This document shows positions 52,634-62,097 of a stretch of 64,000 nucleotides of DNA, in pieces. The notes under the pieces were generated by a model. The model had not been told where the DNA came from, made no database searches, and saw only the letters and a list, made by a program, of their open reading frames with translations. Positions within the stretch are counted from its first letter, which is position 1. The number at the start of each line of letters is the position of its first letter. Position numbers and translations under genes: made by a program. Source of the DNA: Micropterix aruncella (Eukaryota; Arthropoda; Insecta; Lepidoptera; Micropterigidae). The stretch spans positions 4,009,588 through 4,073,587 of the forward strand of contig OX155978.1 of NCBI GenBank assembly GCA_944548615.1. Reading direction: 5' to 3'.

Positions 52634-53860
52634 ATACTATTCTAAGGGCTGCGGTGGTCGTGTAACTGCAAACATAAGTTCTTGTACTTCAAAAGAAACG
52701 TACGTTTTGAGGGTTTCGGTTTTTTAATGATTTCTTGTACCTGAACGTACGGGATACGGTTTGTTGTGTTCGGGTAACGATATAGCGGACGTATTACGTA
52801 CGTTTGTATAGATAGGGTAGTTAAACCAAAAAGTTTAAAATATCCCTATTATTATATTAGTCTAGACAGGGTATACTGCTATGAGGGTATACTGCTATGC
52901 TATTAACAGCGACTCAAAGTCAAAGACGGACAACAAGAAATAAAAAAAGGCATTACAAACTAATCTGGACATTTGAATATTTTGAATTATCTATGCATTA
53001 AATTTAATTTTTATTTTTATTTTGCATTATATTTAAAAGGTTTGTAATTATGTTTATTTTTATCATCCTTAGTTATAAGTAGGTAAAATGCTTGATAATT
53101 TTATTTATATATTTCTAATTTTCTAATTCGACTTCTTCTTCTTCTTTCTAGACCCTGCTTATTTACTTTGGGTCGGCCTTCCTTGTCCTTCTCCTCCACT
53201 GAACACGATCTTGTACTGTGTCGGCGTCGAAATGAGCTTCTCTTAGGTCTTTTTCAACCATCCTCAACCAAGTAGCGAATGGTCTTCCAAAATCACACGT
53301 TGGCAGGTCTAGGGTAAGCTTCACCATGTGATCATCCATATTTTTCTAATTCGACTATTTAATTATATATTTTCTTATTCTGATTTGACTTTATTCTCTG
53401 ACATTATAATTTCCCACTAAGTAGTTAGTTACTTATAATATACATAGCTTTAGGATTTTTATTTTTATGTTCATTAATAATCAATGATTATTTTATTTTT
53501 TTAATAAAATAAAGGTAAATTTATTGACGAAGGGATATATGCCATTTCTATAAACACACTATTTAGCAAGCACATCTTAGAACAGGTCCCTGCCAAGTTA
53601 GGTGACGTTGCGACTAGACTATGTTATGTATTAATTTCATGGCATTGACAATGTTATAAATATTTTTGTGCGTAGTACCTACTGGTATGTTATGAAATTA
53701 TTTACTCGCATATCATATTTGCATTAATAATTAAATAAATAAAACCCTTTGAGGAACCAATTGTGAATACATAGGTACCAAGGAAATGGCTCATTCCAAA
53801 TCGATACTTATCAAGTCACCATCTCGCCGAGTCGACTCGTCATAAAAGTCGCGATGTCAC
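52634..53860. other. AT-rich sequence, no gene recognised
   Basis: Includes a CTTCTTCTTC tract and TTGGGTCGGCCTTCCTTGTC near 53145-53190 that looks like part of a repeat, but I cannot name it. Confidence 0.4.
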
Positions 53861-53869
53861 CGATTCGAT

Positions 53870-54085
53870 TTCATTGGTTGCCCAGCAGTTTAGGGGCGGG
53901 GCATCTTCTGGCGCGTTCCCGCCACTTGTTCTGTCATTAGTGTCATTTAAAATCAGTTGACGTTCAGCACTCGCCGCGCTCGGGTGCTTCTAAAGTTGAT
54001 TAATTAGATGTTGACGAAGTTTTATTTGTTTGTATGAAAAAGTAAGAGTGCCGTTTTTTCCGTGACAAAGGATTGTTTTTCGGTG
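53870..54085 (+). promoter_or_regulatory. Possible promoter and first exon
   Basis: A locally CpG- and GC-richer block with ATTGGTT (CCAAT-type), GGGGCGGGGC (GC box), an initiator-like TCAGTT near 53953, and a good donor TTTTTCG/GTGAGT at 54082. No coding continuation is seen. Weak, sequence-pattern inference only. Confidence 0.25.
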
Positions 54086-54690
54086 AGTTTTCTTTTTATT
54101 TCACGTAATATTATAAATCCCCAAGCCTCTCTGAGGACAGCTATATAATAACTCGAGAACCTCTTGACCAATTTCGATTGATTTACTTTCTACCCATAGA
54201 TTAGTAGACATACTTTTGATTAAGATTTTTACCGATTATATTTTTTTCTGTTTCTCTTTTCAATTTAGTTTTCTGACAAGGATTGTCTTATCTTGAATAC
54301 GTTTGCGTGGTTTTTTTATTACTATTTTATTGTTCAGACTATTTACTAATTATTTGTGCAGTATTTTTTTTACGTTATAATATTATGCACGATTGACATT
54401 TCATTAAACCTATTTTAATATACTTCTTTTCCTCGAAGACCATGTTCGTTATTGTATGAATGATACCTGATTTATTTTGTGTTTTTATAAATTTGTAATT
54501 TCGCGGAAACCAACGTATTTAACACAATTTTAGCTGTATCCTTATTTCTGTATATAAGATTATTAATTCTAGGTAGATAATTATACTTATGTTTTTATTC
54601 ACTACCACAATCAAAGTATCGTTGGCATATTCCAATATAACCCATACTATCATTCTCAACCTTTTCAGTTTCGCAACCCCTTGAAAAGTT
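54086..54690. other. AT-rich, nothing recognised
   Basis: ATACTTTTGATTAAGATTTTT and CTACTGAACC-like text hint at old Helitron sequence (AACCTCTTGACCAATTTCGA near 54155) but no ends are visible. Confidence 0.3.
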
Positions 54691-54693
54691 TGT

Positions 54694-56095
54694 TACTATT
54701 TATTGTGAAATTTCACAATGAGCGAGGTTAGTATCATACGACAATCTCTTTCGTTTTTATGTAGGGTAAGTTGAGGAGAGATGGAGCACTTTTTTTTTGG
54801 GGCCCATTTTTTTTTGTGAATGAGTAAAACACACGCTCATGGTATTATGTGATTTATAAAATATATATAGCAAAACGACAGTTTCTTAAAGGTAAAATTT
54901 TAGATTCAAAAGAAAAGGTAGCTTTGGTCCATCTCTCCCACACTTATGGGTGAGTTGGACCACCTACTAAGATGAGATGGATCTAGCAAAAATAAATAAT
55001 ACTTGGATAAATTTAACGTGATTTTATGTTCCAAATGTTTTTGCGGCTTTATTCATTCCCAGACCGTCTTTCAGAAGCCTTAACAGCATTGGTTAGAACA
55101 ACGTTAGTCCATTTTCCTCTAAAAGCCTCTTTTAAACTCATGTTAAACGCATTTCTGAAAATTCGAAAATTAAACATCAACAAATACTTACATAAAACTC
55201 AAACAAGTACCAAAATCTCAAAAAACCAAATATGAAAAGGTCCATCGCACCAGCAATATATCTGGGCCATATCTTCTATATCGTGAGGACAGACGGTTCA
55301 ACCCCTCACACTAAAGGCATAAATGTTTATCGAAATTTTTTATGCTATATTGCCGCTTTGAGAACATGCAAGTACAGTGATGCCAATTTTAATCATACAA
55401 ATTCAATATTCGCTACATAACCTTGTAATGACAGCAATCATAAAAAAAACTGACACTGTGTAAGCATTTTTCACAGTTTTTCTAGAAAACAAAACCAAAT
55501 ACGGCCGTCCTATTTTGCACCTTTTGCAGCTGGCTCGACAGGACCACTTCAATGTTGTCAGTTTTGAAAAAATATTTGTAGTTTGGAAGAAATTAAAATG
55601 GAGAGGTGTCTGCTCCATCTCTCCTAAATCGTGAGGACAGACGGTTTACCCCCTCACGCTATAGGCATAAACGTTTATCAAAAATTTGGAGGCTATATAG
55701 CCGCTTTGAGAACATTCAAGTACAGTGATGCTAGTTTTAATAATAGAAATTCAATATTCGCTATATACCTACCTTCGTTATGACTGCAAACATAGAAAAA
55801 AAACATACACTATAAAAACATTTTTCTCAATTTTTCTAAAAAACAAAACAAAATACGGCCGCCTTATTTTGTACAATTCGCAGCTGCTTCAATAGGACCA
55901 TTTCAGTGATGCCAGTTTTTTAAAAAAATAATTGATTTTAGGAGAAATTTAGGTGTTCCGTCTCTCCCGCTGGTCCATCTATCCCGAAATTACCATATAC
56001 CATATGTGGGTGTCACATGTGTGTAAAAGTGTGTATAATCTTATTGCATTCGATGGACAGAACTGCAAATTCGATTCCTTTCGTTTTTTTCCATT
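54694..56095 (-). repeat. tRNA-SINE body split by a TIR element
   Basis: TATTGTGAAATTTCACAATG with ACGACAATCTCTT at 54700-54750 and GTGTCACATGTGTGTAA with TTATTGCATTCGATGGACAG at 56008-56060 match consecutive parts of the SINE at 27648-27905. The element at 54765-55994 lies between. Confidence 0.7.
54765..55994. mobile_element. TIR DNA element with 348-bp internal duplication
   Basis: Left GGTAAGTTGAGGAGAGATGG and right, read inward, GGTAATTTCGGGATAGATGG (19 of the first 24 positions agree). AGATGGACCA-type words recur inside. Units 55280-55627 and 55628-55975 are imperfect tandem copies. Short open frames only, superfamily unknown. Confidence 0.65.
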
Positions 56096-56212
56096 ATTTA
56101 CAATTTATTTCTTTATCCAATATGCCAATATTTACAGCGTCGGAAGAGAAACATAACAGAAACGAAAGAGAAGGAAGACGGAAGAGAAACATAATTTTTT
56201 GGAGCATTTTAA

Positions 56213-57660
56213 AGTTGCCTGGCATAAAAAGATTCCTTGGTCATTTCTGGCCCTCGTAAGGGCTGAATCTATCCTCACATTTGTCATGGCCCTTTCTTAT
56301 TTACGATTTCACTAAAACCCAACTGTCCCGTCTAGATGCGCTGTTGACAGCTAGTTTAAAATTCTGGTTGTCCTAAGCCAAACCATTTTGGACTAGCGCT
56401 AAAACTGCCAGAATAAACAAACTTCGATTCTGTGCAATTCCAAAGATCCGGCAATATCGAAGCACGTAATAAGTGGCCGTAGTGATTCAAATGATCTACA
56501 AGCCCGCGTAGACTTCCACAAAAAGTTCCTTACTGGAATCAGCCAGAATGGCACTGGACTGGGGTATGGCAGTACATCCATGAGCGATGTGGACTTGAAG
56601 AAGTCTCTCTTGCGGAGATATTACGACAGCAACAGTATGGTTCACGCTATTGGCCTTCAATGCCAGAATGATTGGACAACAATTGGGGACTTTTGCATTC
56701 CGCTTCCAATGCACTGGAAGGTAATGTTCTATGACTGGACGCCAGAGATGCTGAAATTTTATTTGAATGCCTTTCAGCATCACTTCCAAACCCCAGTAAC
56801 CTCGTTCATTATAGCTATGCCGAGGATAATTCATGTCCTCTTTGTAGCAATACCCCTTGCACAGCTAGACACATTCTAGCTGGCTGCAAAGTGGCCTTAG
56901 ATCAAGGACGGTACACTTACCGCCATGACAAAGTCCTTGCTGTTATTCGCGAGGTAATTAGCCTCTTAGTGGCTTGTGCCAACAAGGGTTTGACATTACC
57001 CTCTAAACCCCTAATATAGTTTGTCCGGGATGGCTCTAAAGGCTAAAAACATTTAACTACAAAACCTTTCTCAATAATCGAGAAAGATTCAGATTGGATT
57101 CTGGAGGTCGATTAAGTCTATAAGCAGTATAAATTCCCTGAAAGTTTCGGATGCACAGCCCTCCATCCAGATATAACTCTTTACCCTCTATTTCGGAAGG
57201 TTATTGTAGAATTAACTGCTCCATGAGTATCAAATATCCCAAAAGACGACGAGTACAAATTAAATAAATACCATGATCTCGCAAATGCCGTCACCCGGAA
57301 CGGCTTCACTGTTCACCTTCACGCGGTGGAAGTTGGCGCTCGTGGCCTGCCAGCTAAATCTCTGTTTCACTCCAGTCTCTTCCAGTCCTGTCTCTTTCCA
57401 GAAAAATAATCATCTCTTTCCTAGAAAAAATATCTAAAACCGCGATTTGCACATGTCAAATTCTATGGCTTCGAAGGGGGAGTGAATGGGTGGTAAGGTG
57501 AACGCTCACATGTGGCACATGTGAATAGCTGTTCTAAACCTACCACAGCCGGTCGTCAGACCGAAACCTACTGCTCAACCCCAGAAGTGTAAAAATACTA
57601 TTATAATGGGCCCGACTCCGGTCGGTGAATTCCATGGCAGCTCCGTTTGTATTTTTTTTA
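56213..57660 (+). pseudogene. R2-type LINE, 3' half
   Basis: The trace starts in the RT thumb (homologous to 33460 onward) and passes VDLKKSLLRRYYDSNS, CQNDWTTIGDFCIPLPMHWK, the CPLC...H...C knuckle in another frame, and the endonuclease, with several frameshifts and stops (for example RPDITLY without a following open frame). At the position where the 32036 copy has TAA, this copy keeps CAA. Ends with the standard tail. Confidence 0.85.
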
Positions 57661-58535
57661 ATTTATTGTGTGTTTTGCTATTGCTTTTACAAAACTTTAT
57701 GTAGATCTAAGATGGAAACGTTTAGGTACAGCTTCGAAAGTAAAAAACAGTTAAAATTAATGTGGTTTTCACCATTGTTTTTACAGAAACTTTATTTATG
57801 GGATGGTTACAATTACAGCTGTGGAAGAGACTAAGGGAGGGGTGAGGTAGGGGTCGAAAAAACTAACGAAAAAAAGGTTTTTTTTTACATATAAGGAGGT
57901 CGCGATCTAAAAAAGGTTGAAAACCACAGGTCTATATTTTAAATGGTACCAGACTGAGCACTAGAAGGAGGCAAATAACGCTTTTTGAATCCTGACCTTA
58001 CACGCTTAGAATTCGTGGATGTAATCTCGAATATACAATTCTTTTGTGATGAATAAACTTAATGCAGTCGTAAACGAGACGTCCCATGCGTTATGGGGAT
58101 TAAAAATGAAACTTCGGCAATATGAATGAAATGAATCAATGAATGGCGAGTTGTAGATAATGGTTACCCCCCACCGCCTCTCTCCCTCCCTCGCATTCAC
58201 CTCCACTTCCTGCACAATATACCAATCAGTAGCTTACTTTACGAGGAATGTGGGCAGAGAGGTACGTCGCGAACGGTTAGCATTACGTGTAGGTAAATAC
58301 TGGCGACGTTTTCGAGCGTTTGGCTATCTGCGTGGGCCGAGTAGCGAAACATCTGGCGACCATATCCGAGCCCTTACGAATCGTGACGTATTCGCTTTGA
58401 TTTTAATTGTGTTCCATGAGAAGCTACTGTCTGGTATACTGTGCTTCCGGTTCCGTACCAAAGCGAACAATCCTAACCATATCAGTAAGATTTCGATGTT
58501 TGTCTGTCTGTCACCGTGGATTATCTCGGCCCATT
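57661..58535. other. Mostly unrecognised; open segment at 58160-58582
   Basis: A GC-richer stretch 58180-58540 has a 140-codon open frame and a possible donor CA/GTAAGA near 58489, but no homology I can name. I do not call a gene. Confidence 0.3.
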
Positions 58536-58793
58536 TTAACCCAGTTGTTACTGAAACTTTTTTTTATCTCGTATCACAGTAGTTTTTTAGTATTATTACT
58601 TTGATGCATAAAGTAACAATGGAAAAACACCAAAAAAATCATACAACTACTACTTTATCGATTGTATCCTATTTTAAATGAAAGAAACACAGTAATTATT
58701 ACTATGAAAAAGGTTTTATTATCTATCTATCTATCTATATCTAACTATATAGATATTTTTATTTAATTGTAAGGTTAGTGAAGGTTGTACCTT

Positions 58794-58836
58794 TGCCGGA
58801 CGTTTCGGAGCCCGTGGCTCCTTCTTCAGCGGCAAG
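58794..58836 (-). ncRNA. Hammerhead ribozyme motif at the Penelope-like 3' end
   Basis: On the minus strand: stem I strand TTGCCG, core CTGAAGA, an extra A, stem II GGAGCC-ACG-GGCTCC (6 perfect pairs), core GAAA, then CGTC, then stem I partner CGGCAA (6 perfect pairs). Expected cleavage lies after the C of GTC. Stem III would be the self-complementary ACGT, too short alone and probably formed between two copies. The extra A after CTGAAGA is a departure from the strict consensus. Penelope-like elements are known to carry hammerhead motifs in their terminal repeats. Confidence 0.85.
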
Positions 58837-59038
58837 AAGAATACTGCAGTGGAAGCTGTCATCTGCAACTACCCGCATTCCTCTGTGGTGCTGGGAGAGG
58901 GGTGTAATGGGCGGGAAAATGCATTTTTAAATAAAATATTGGATTTAGAATTTGGTAATGTGGAAATAAATAATGATATGTAGAGTGTATGAGAATGTAT
59001 AGGTGGAAGAATTAATATATAGTGTAATTTGTATCTAC

Positions 59039-59040
<2 letters not shown>

Positions 59041-59124
<84 letters not shown>
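59041..59124. repeat. (TG)n microsatellite
   Basis: About 42 uninterrupted TG dinucleotides in the 3' untranslated part of the Penelope-like element, followed by degenerate GTGAGGGTG words. Confidence 0.97.
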
Positions 59125-59127
<3 letters not shown>

Positions 59128-59259
59128 GTGAGTGAGGGTGTGTTTATTTGTGTGAGTGTGTATGTTTGTGAGGGTGTGTTTGTGAGAGTATAAAAACAGA
59201 TAGATATATATGTATATATTAAAAGGGTGTATACTATAGGATGGAATGTGTCTGTATCA

Positions 59260-59750
59260 TTAATGTTGAATATTCAGGCCTTTGCCATGGCAAGCTCCAA
59301 GTACCCAAATATGTCCCAGTTCCCATGTTTTGAGCTTAATTTCATGCGTGTTCTCTGGGAACGCCTTTACCACCTTAACCGTAAAACAATCGTTAAAGAG
59401 TTTTCCATGCGACCGAGCGTGGAGTGGAATCGGAAGATTAGACAGATCGTTTCTCACTGAGGATCTGTGATTATTCATCCTCAATCTGAGAGCGTTGGTG
59501 GTTTCCCCAACGTAAAACGCCTCACAAAACTTACATTGAAGATAGTAAATGCAATTTTGCGAATTGCAATCTGCATGCGATTGGATCGAATAATTTTCGG
59601 AGGTATTGGGGCTCGTGAACTCTTCTGCCTGGAGGTGGATCGGGCATGTTTTGCAGCGACTGCGATTGCAGGGAAATGATCCTGGTGGTAGCGATGATTG
59701 CGTCACGGGAGATGGAGTCCCTGTCTTAGACAAAATGTTGCGTAGGTTAA
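59260..59750 (-). CDS. Penelope-like GIY-YIG endonuclease, partial
   Basis: The frame is open from the element's truncated 5' edge (59750) to the stop at 59260, about 163 residues. It begins in the linker (NLRNILSKTGTPSP), then PCNRSRCKTCPIH, a Cys-rich motif that precedes the nuclease in these elements, then CIYYLQCKFCEAFYVGET (the GIY and YIG strands), LRLRMNNHRSSV with the conserved Arg, and a C-terminal WELGHIWVLG...KGLNIQ. GIY-YIG endonuclease cuts target DNA to prime reverse transcription (family knowledge). The RT domain, normally about 400 residues upstream, is absent. No stop or shift in what remains. No proper ATG start exists, as expected for a truncated insertion. Confidence 0.88.
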
Positions 59751-59776
59751 TAACTATATAGATAGATAGATAGATA

Positions 59777-60168
59777 GCGATAGGCCCGTGAGGCCCTATC
59801 GCTAAATAGGAGCAATCTACGCATACTGGTAAGGGCGCTCACGGGGCATTGTGGCCTGAACAAACACATGTTTAACCTCTAGCTCAAAGACACAAAAATG
59901 TGCAGGTTCTGCCAAGGGGCAGAGGAAACTCCCCAGCACCTCATGTGCGAGTGTCACCCGCTGATGCGTAAAAGATACACCCACCTGGGTGGTCACTACC
60001 TCCAACTTGAGGAGGTAAAACAATCTGGCGCCAAAAGCCTGCTGCGGTTCTTAAATGACACGAGGCTTAGCGCAGAACTATAGTAGGTGGCGAACACAAT
60101 AGATCAGCAATGGTCGCAGTGTTACAAGGCTCATAAAGACCTTAGAAAAGCCCCACTCAACAAATAAA
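59777..60168 (+). pseudogene. LINE 3' end (RNase H-type family, C-terminal knuckle)
   Basis: Near-identical to 5310-5515: TGHCGLNKHMFNL, CRFCQGAEETPQHLMCEC, continuing to DTRLSAEL and a stop, then a 3' end CACTCAACAAATAAA. A stop in place of Lys follows FNL. It gives the true 3' end of the family truncated at 5515. Confidence 0.8.
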
Positions 60169-60474
60169 ATATCTAACTATATAATCTATATTTATTTAGG
60201 TCATACATTTATAAAAAACGTGCTTAAAATAAATTTCAATCACAAGCTTATTTAATTTTGTAAACACTTACCGTTTTGAAGACATAGTGAAAGTTAATTA
60301 CGCTAATACGAATTAAAATAGAAAGCACTTTAAAATTATGATAATAAGATAATTATCTATGCACCGACACACTGTCAAACGATCACTGCGGTGATTGGTA
60401 AACAATAAGCAAAAGTTATCTACTCGTTAATCTTTTTTAATTGAGGGTATTCCCCACGCTTTTTTTGATCTTTA

Positions 60475-60778
60475 CCTTGGAGTAAATGGGTATTTTCATG
60501 GATGCATCTGTCTCTTTTGCAGGATTTTCGGCGACATCGACTTAAAGTACTATAACTACGAAACTACTACACCAATCATAAAAAGAACAACTGCACAATG
60601 ATTGCATTGAAATTTCGAATATAGAATATTGAAATATCATTTTGTAAAACAATTAGATAATTATGAATAAATATGAGAACGTCAAAGAAGTGAAAAAAAA
60701 GCGCGACCAGATTTGGTCGACTCGTACTCAACGGATAATTGTTTCGCGACCAGATTTGGTTGACTCATACTCAACGGG
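60475..60778 (+). mobile_element. TTAA MITE, third copy of the CCTTGGAG/CCCGTTGAG family
   Basis: CCTTGGAGTAAATGGG to ACTCAACGGG with TTTA and TTAT at the edges, decayed TTAA. It is the uninterrupted reference for 9323-11322 and holds the ACTACACCAATCATAAAAAG sequence that is the empty site of the hairpin insertion. Confidence 0.75.
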
Positions 60779-60822
60779 TTATAAAGATCGGTACCTAGTT
60801 GTAAATGGGTTAAAGGCATCGA

Positions 60823-60960
60823 CATTGATTATATATGCTATTAGATTGCTCAAAGCCGTACTACGTTTCGGCATCTAAGATTTTACTACGAAACGCAACG
60901 TGTAAATTACACTCATGTATAATTCGCTGTTATGATCAGTAGTTCAATAGATGGCGCTTG
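60823..60960. repeat. Unclassified repeat C, copy 2
   Basis: Homologous to 25911-26030. No coding or inverted ends. Confidence 0.5.
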
Positions 60961-61019
60961 TTACTTAAGGGGGGGAACCTGGTTTGGATAACACTTTACC
61001 TACTACTTTGGATGTTACT

Positions 61020-61364
61020 ATGTACAGTTTTTAGTACGTATATATTCGAATTTTATTTTATTTATTTTAAATTATTTTAATTTTTTAGGAAAACTTACAG
61101 CTAGATAAATATAGGTACACATTGAGAAATAAGTATTAAAGGCCAATTAAAAGTTTTCACATATAATAAAAAGATACAAGAAGTGAATAGACAAACACAT
61201 ATAACTAGATAGATGCTAATATTGCTAAGAAGAAAAGAACATATTGTGCAGTATAGGTAGGTAAGATTCAATTTTCGAGAAGAGGTGTTGAATAGGTCAA
61301 TGTCAACTTCTCGCGCCAATACATTGAAACATCTACTCGCTCGTATGACATAAATCATGCCGCT
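61020..61364 (-). repeat. Probable LINE tail next to family A
   Basis: A TTTTATTTATTTTAAATTATT start and GGAAAACTTACAG resemble the tail at 51745-52092. No coding trace. Confidence 0.4.
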
Positions 61365-61588
61365 TACGGCGGCTGCTCTTGAAACGACCATCGGCTACCC
61401 GATCCCGGGTGAACAGCCTAGCAAAGGACGCCGTGGTCCGCGATAGATTCGGTTTACACCGTTTCACCGCTTCGCAAGGGAGATGACCGCGCAAGCGACC
61501 CTCTCCCATCGTAACCAGTCGAGAGACCGGAGTAATCTGGTCGCAACTGGAAATAAGGGCGTGAGTGTAAGCCCGCTGCGTAACAGCG
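61365..61588 (-). repeat. Family A repeat, partial inverted copy
   Basis: GGCGGCTGCTCTTGAAACG through CACCGCTTCG and CTGGTCGCAACTGG to GTAAGCCCGCTG match the middle of family A. Truncated at both ends. Confidence 0.7.
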
Positions 61589-61725
61589 CAATATCAGGTA
61601 ATAATTGCGTACGCCTCAACGTCAATGGCAGTAGTATAGATGATGCGACAACGGTTGCAGAACTTTTTAATGACTATTTCAATTTCAATTTCAATTTCAA
61701 TTTCAATTTATTTCTGCTCCAGTAG
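61589..61725 (+). pseudogene. Short LINE ORF2 fragment ending in CAATTT repeats
   Basis: VRLNVNGSSIDDATTVAELF parallels LHLTVDGEHIDDAGTVAEHF in the ORF at 62098-64000, so it is the linker between endonuclease and RT of a related LINE. It runs into five TTTCAA-type units at 61678-61710. Confidence 0.75.
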
Positions 61726-62097
61726 GTAGGCTTTCCTACACTTGGATGCGTCTTTGTCTCTAAATTTTTAAATAATGTAATTAATTAAAGAATATTAACT
61801 ATCATTATATAGTTGTGGCAATATAAATTAATTTTAGTAAATTATAATTGGTTTGAAAACCATTGACAAATAGAAAATAATCTAATAATCAGAATTGCTG
61901 ATCAAAAAAAGAGCTCAATGTCTGTAGTCATAATTATCAAGGCAATAATATGATGGTCAAGAAAATAGATGAGGGTATATTAAAATTATCTAAATTTAAG
62001 TTAATTGTCAAATCTAGCAATACAGCCGTCGTCGATAAAAATAAAAATAAAAATTACGTTCTTTGGCAAAGTTGATTATTATGAATTATCCGTTATT
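61726..62097 (-). other. 3' flank/untranslated part of the LINE
   Basis: AT-rich, no coding. In minus orientation it follows the stop of the ORF2 at 62098; I see no clear tail or duplication. Confidence 0.4.

Larger units (their letters stand above)
58756..59750 (-). mobile_element. 5'-truncated Penelope-like element, 14-bp target duplication
   Basis: TAACTATATAGATA at 58742-58755 and 59751-59764. On the minus strand it runs from the end of the ORF (GIY-YIG endonuclease) through a 3' region with a GT/CA microsatellite and a hammerhead ribozyme to a terminal ATTAAATAAAAA. The RT part is missing. Confidence 0.9.
58536..60813 (+). mobile_element. TTAA element holding three further insertions
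   Basis: TTAA at 58536-58539 and 60810-60813. The left arm CCCAGTTGTTACTGAAAC and the tail match 3930-4523. Inside are a Penelope-like element (58756-59750), a LINE tail (59777-60168) and a second MITE (60475-60778), the first two in or next to a TATC/TAGA microsatellite. Confidence 0.7.

Noticed and set aside
58160..58582. 140-codon open frame as a protein gene
   Set aside because: No family resemblance, low-complexity start, and it runs into a MITE at 58536.
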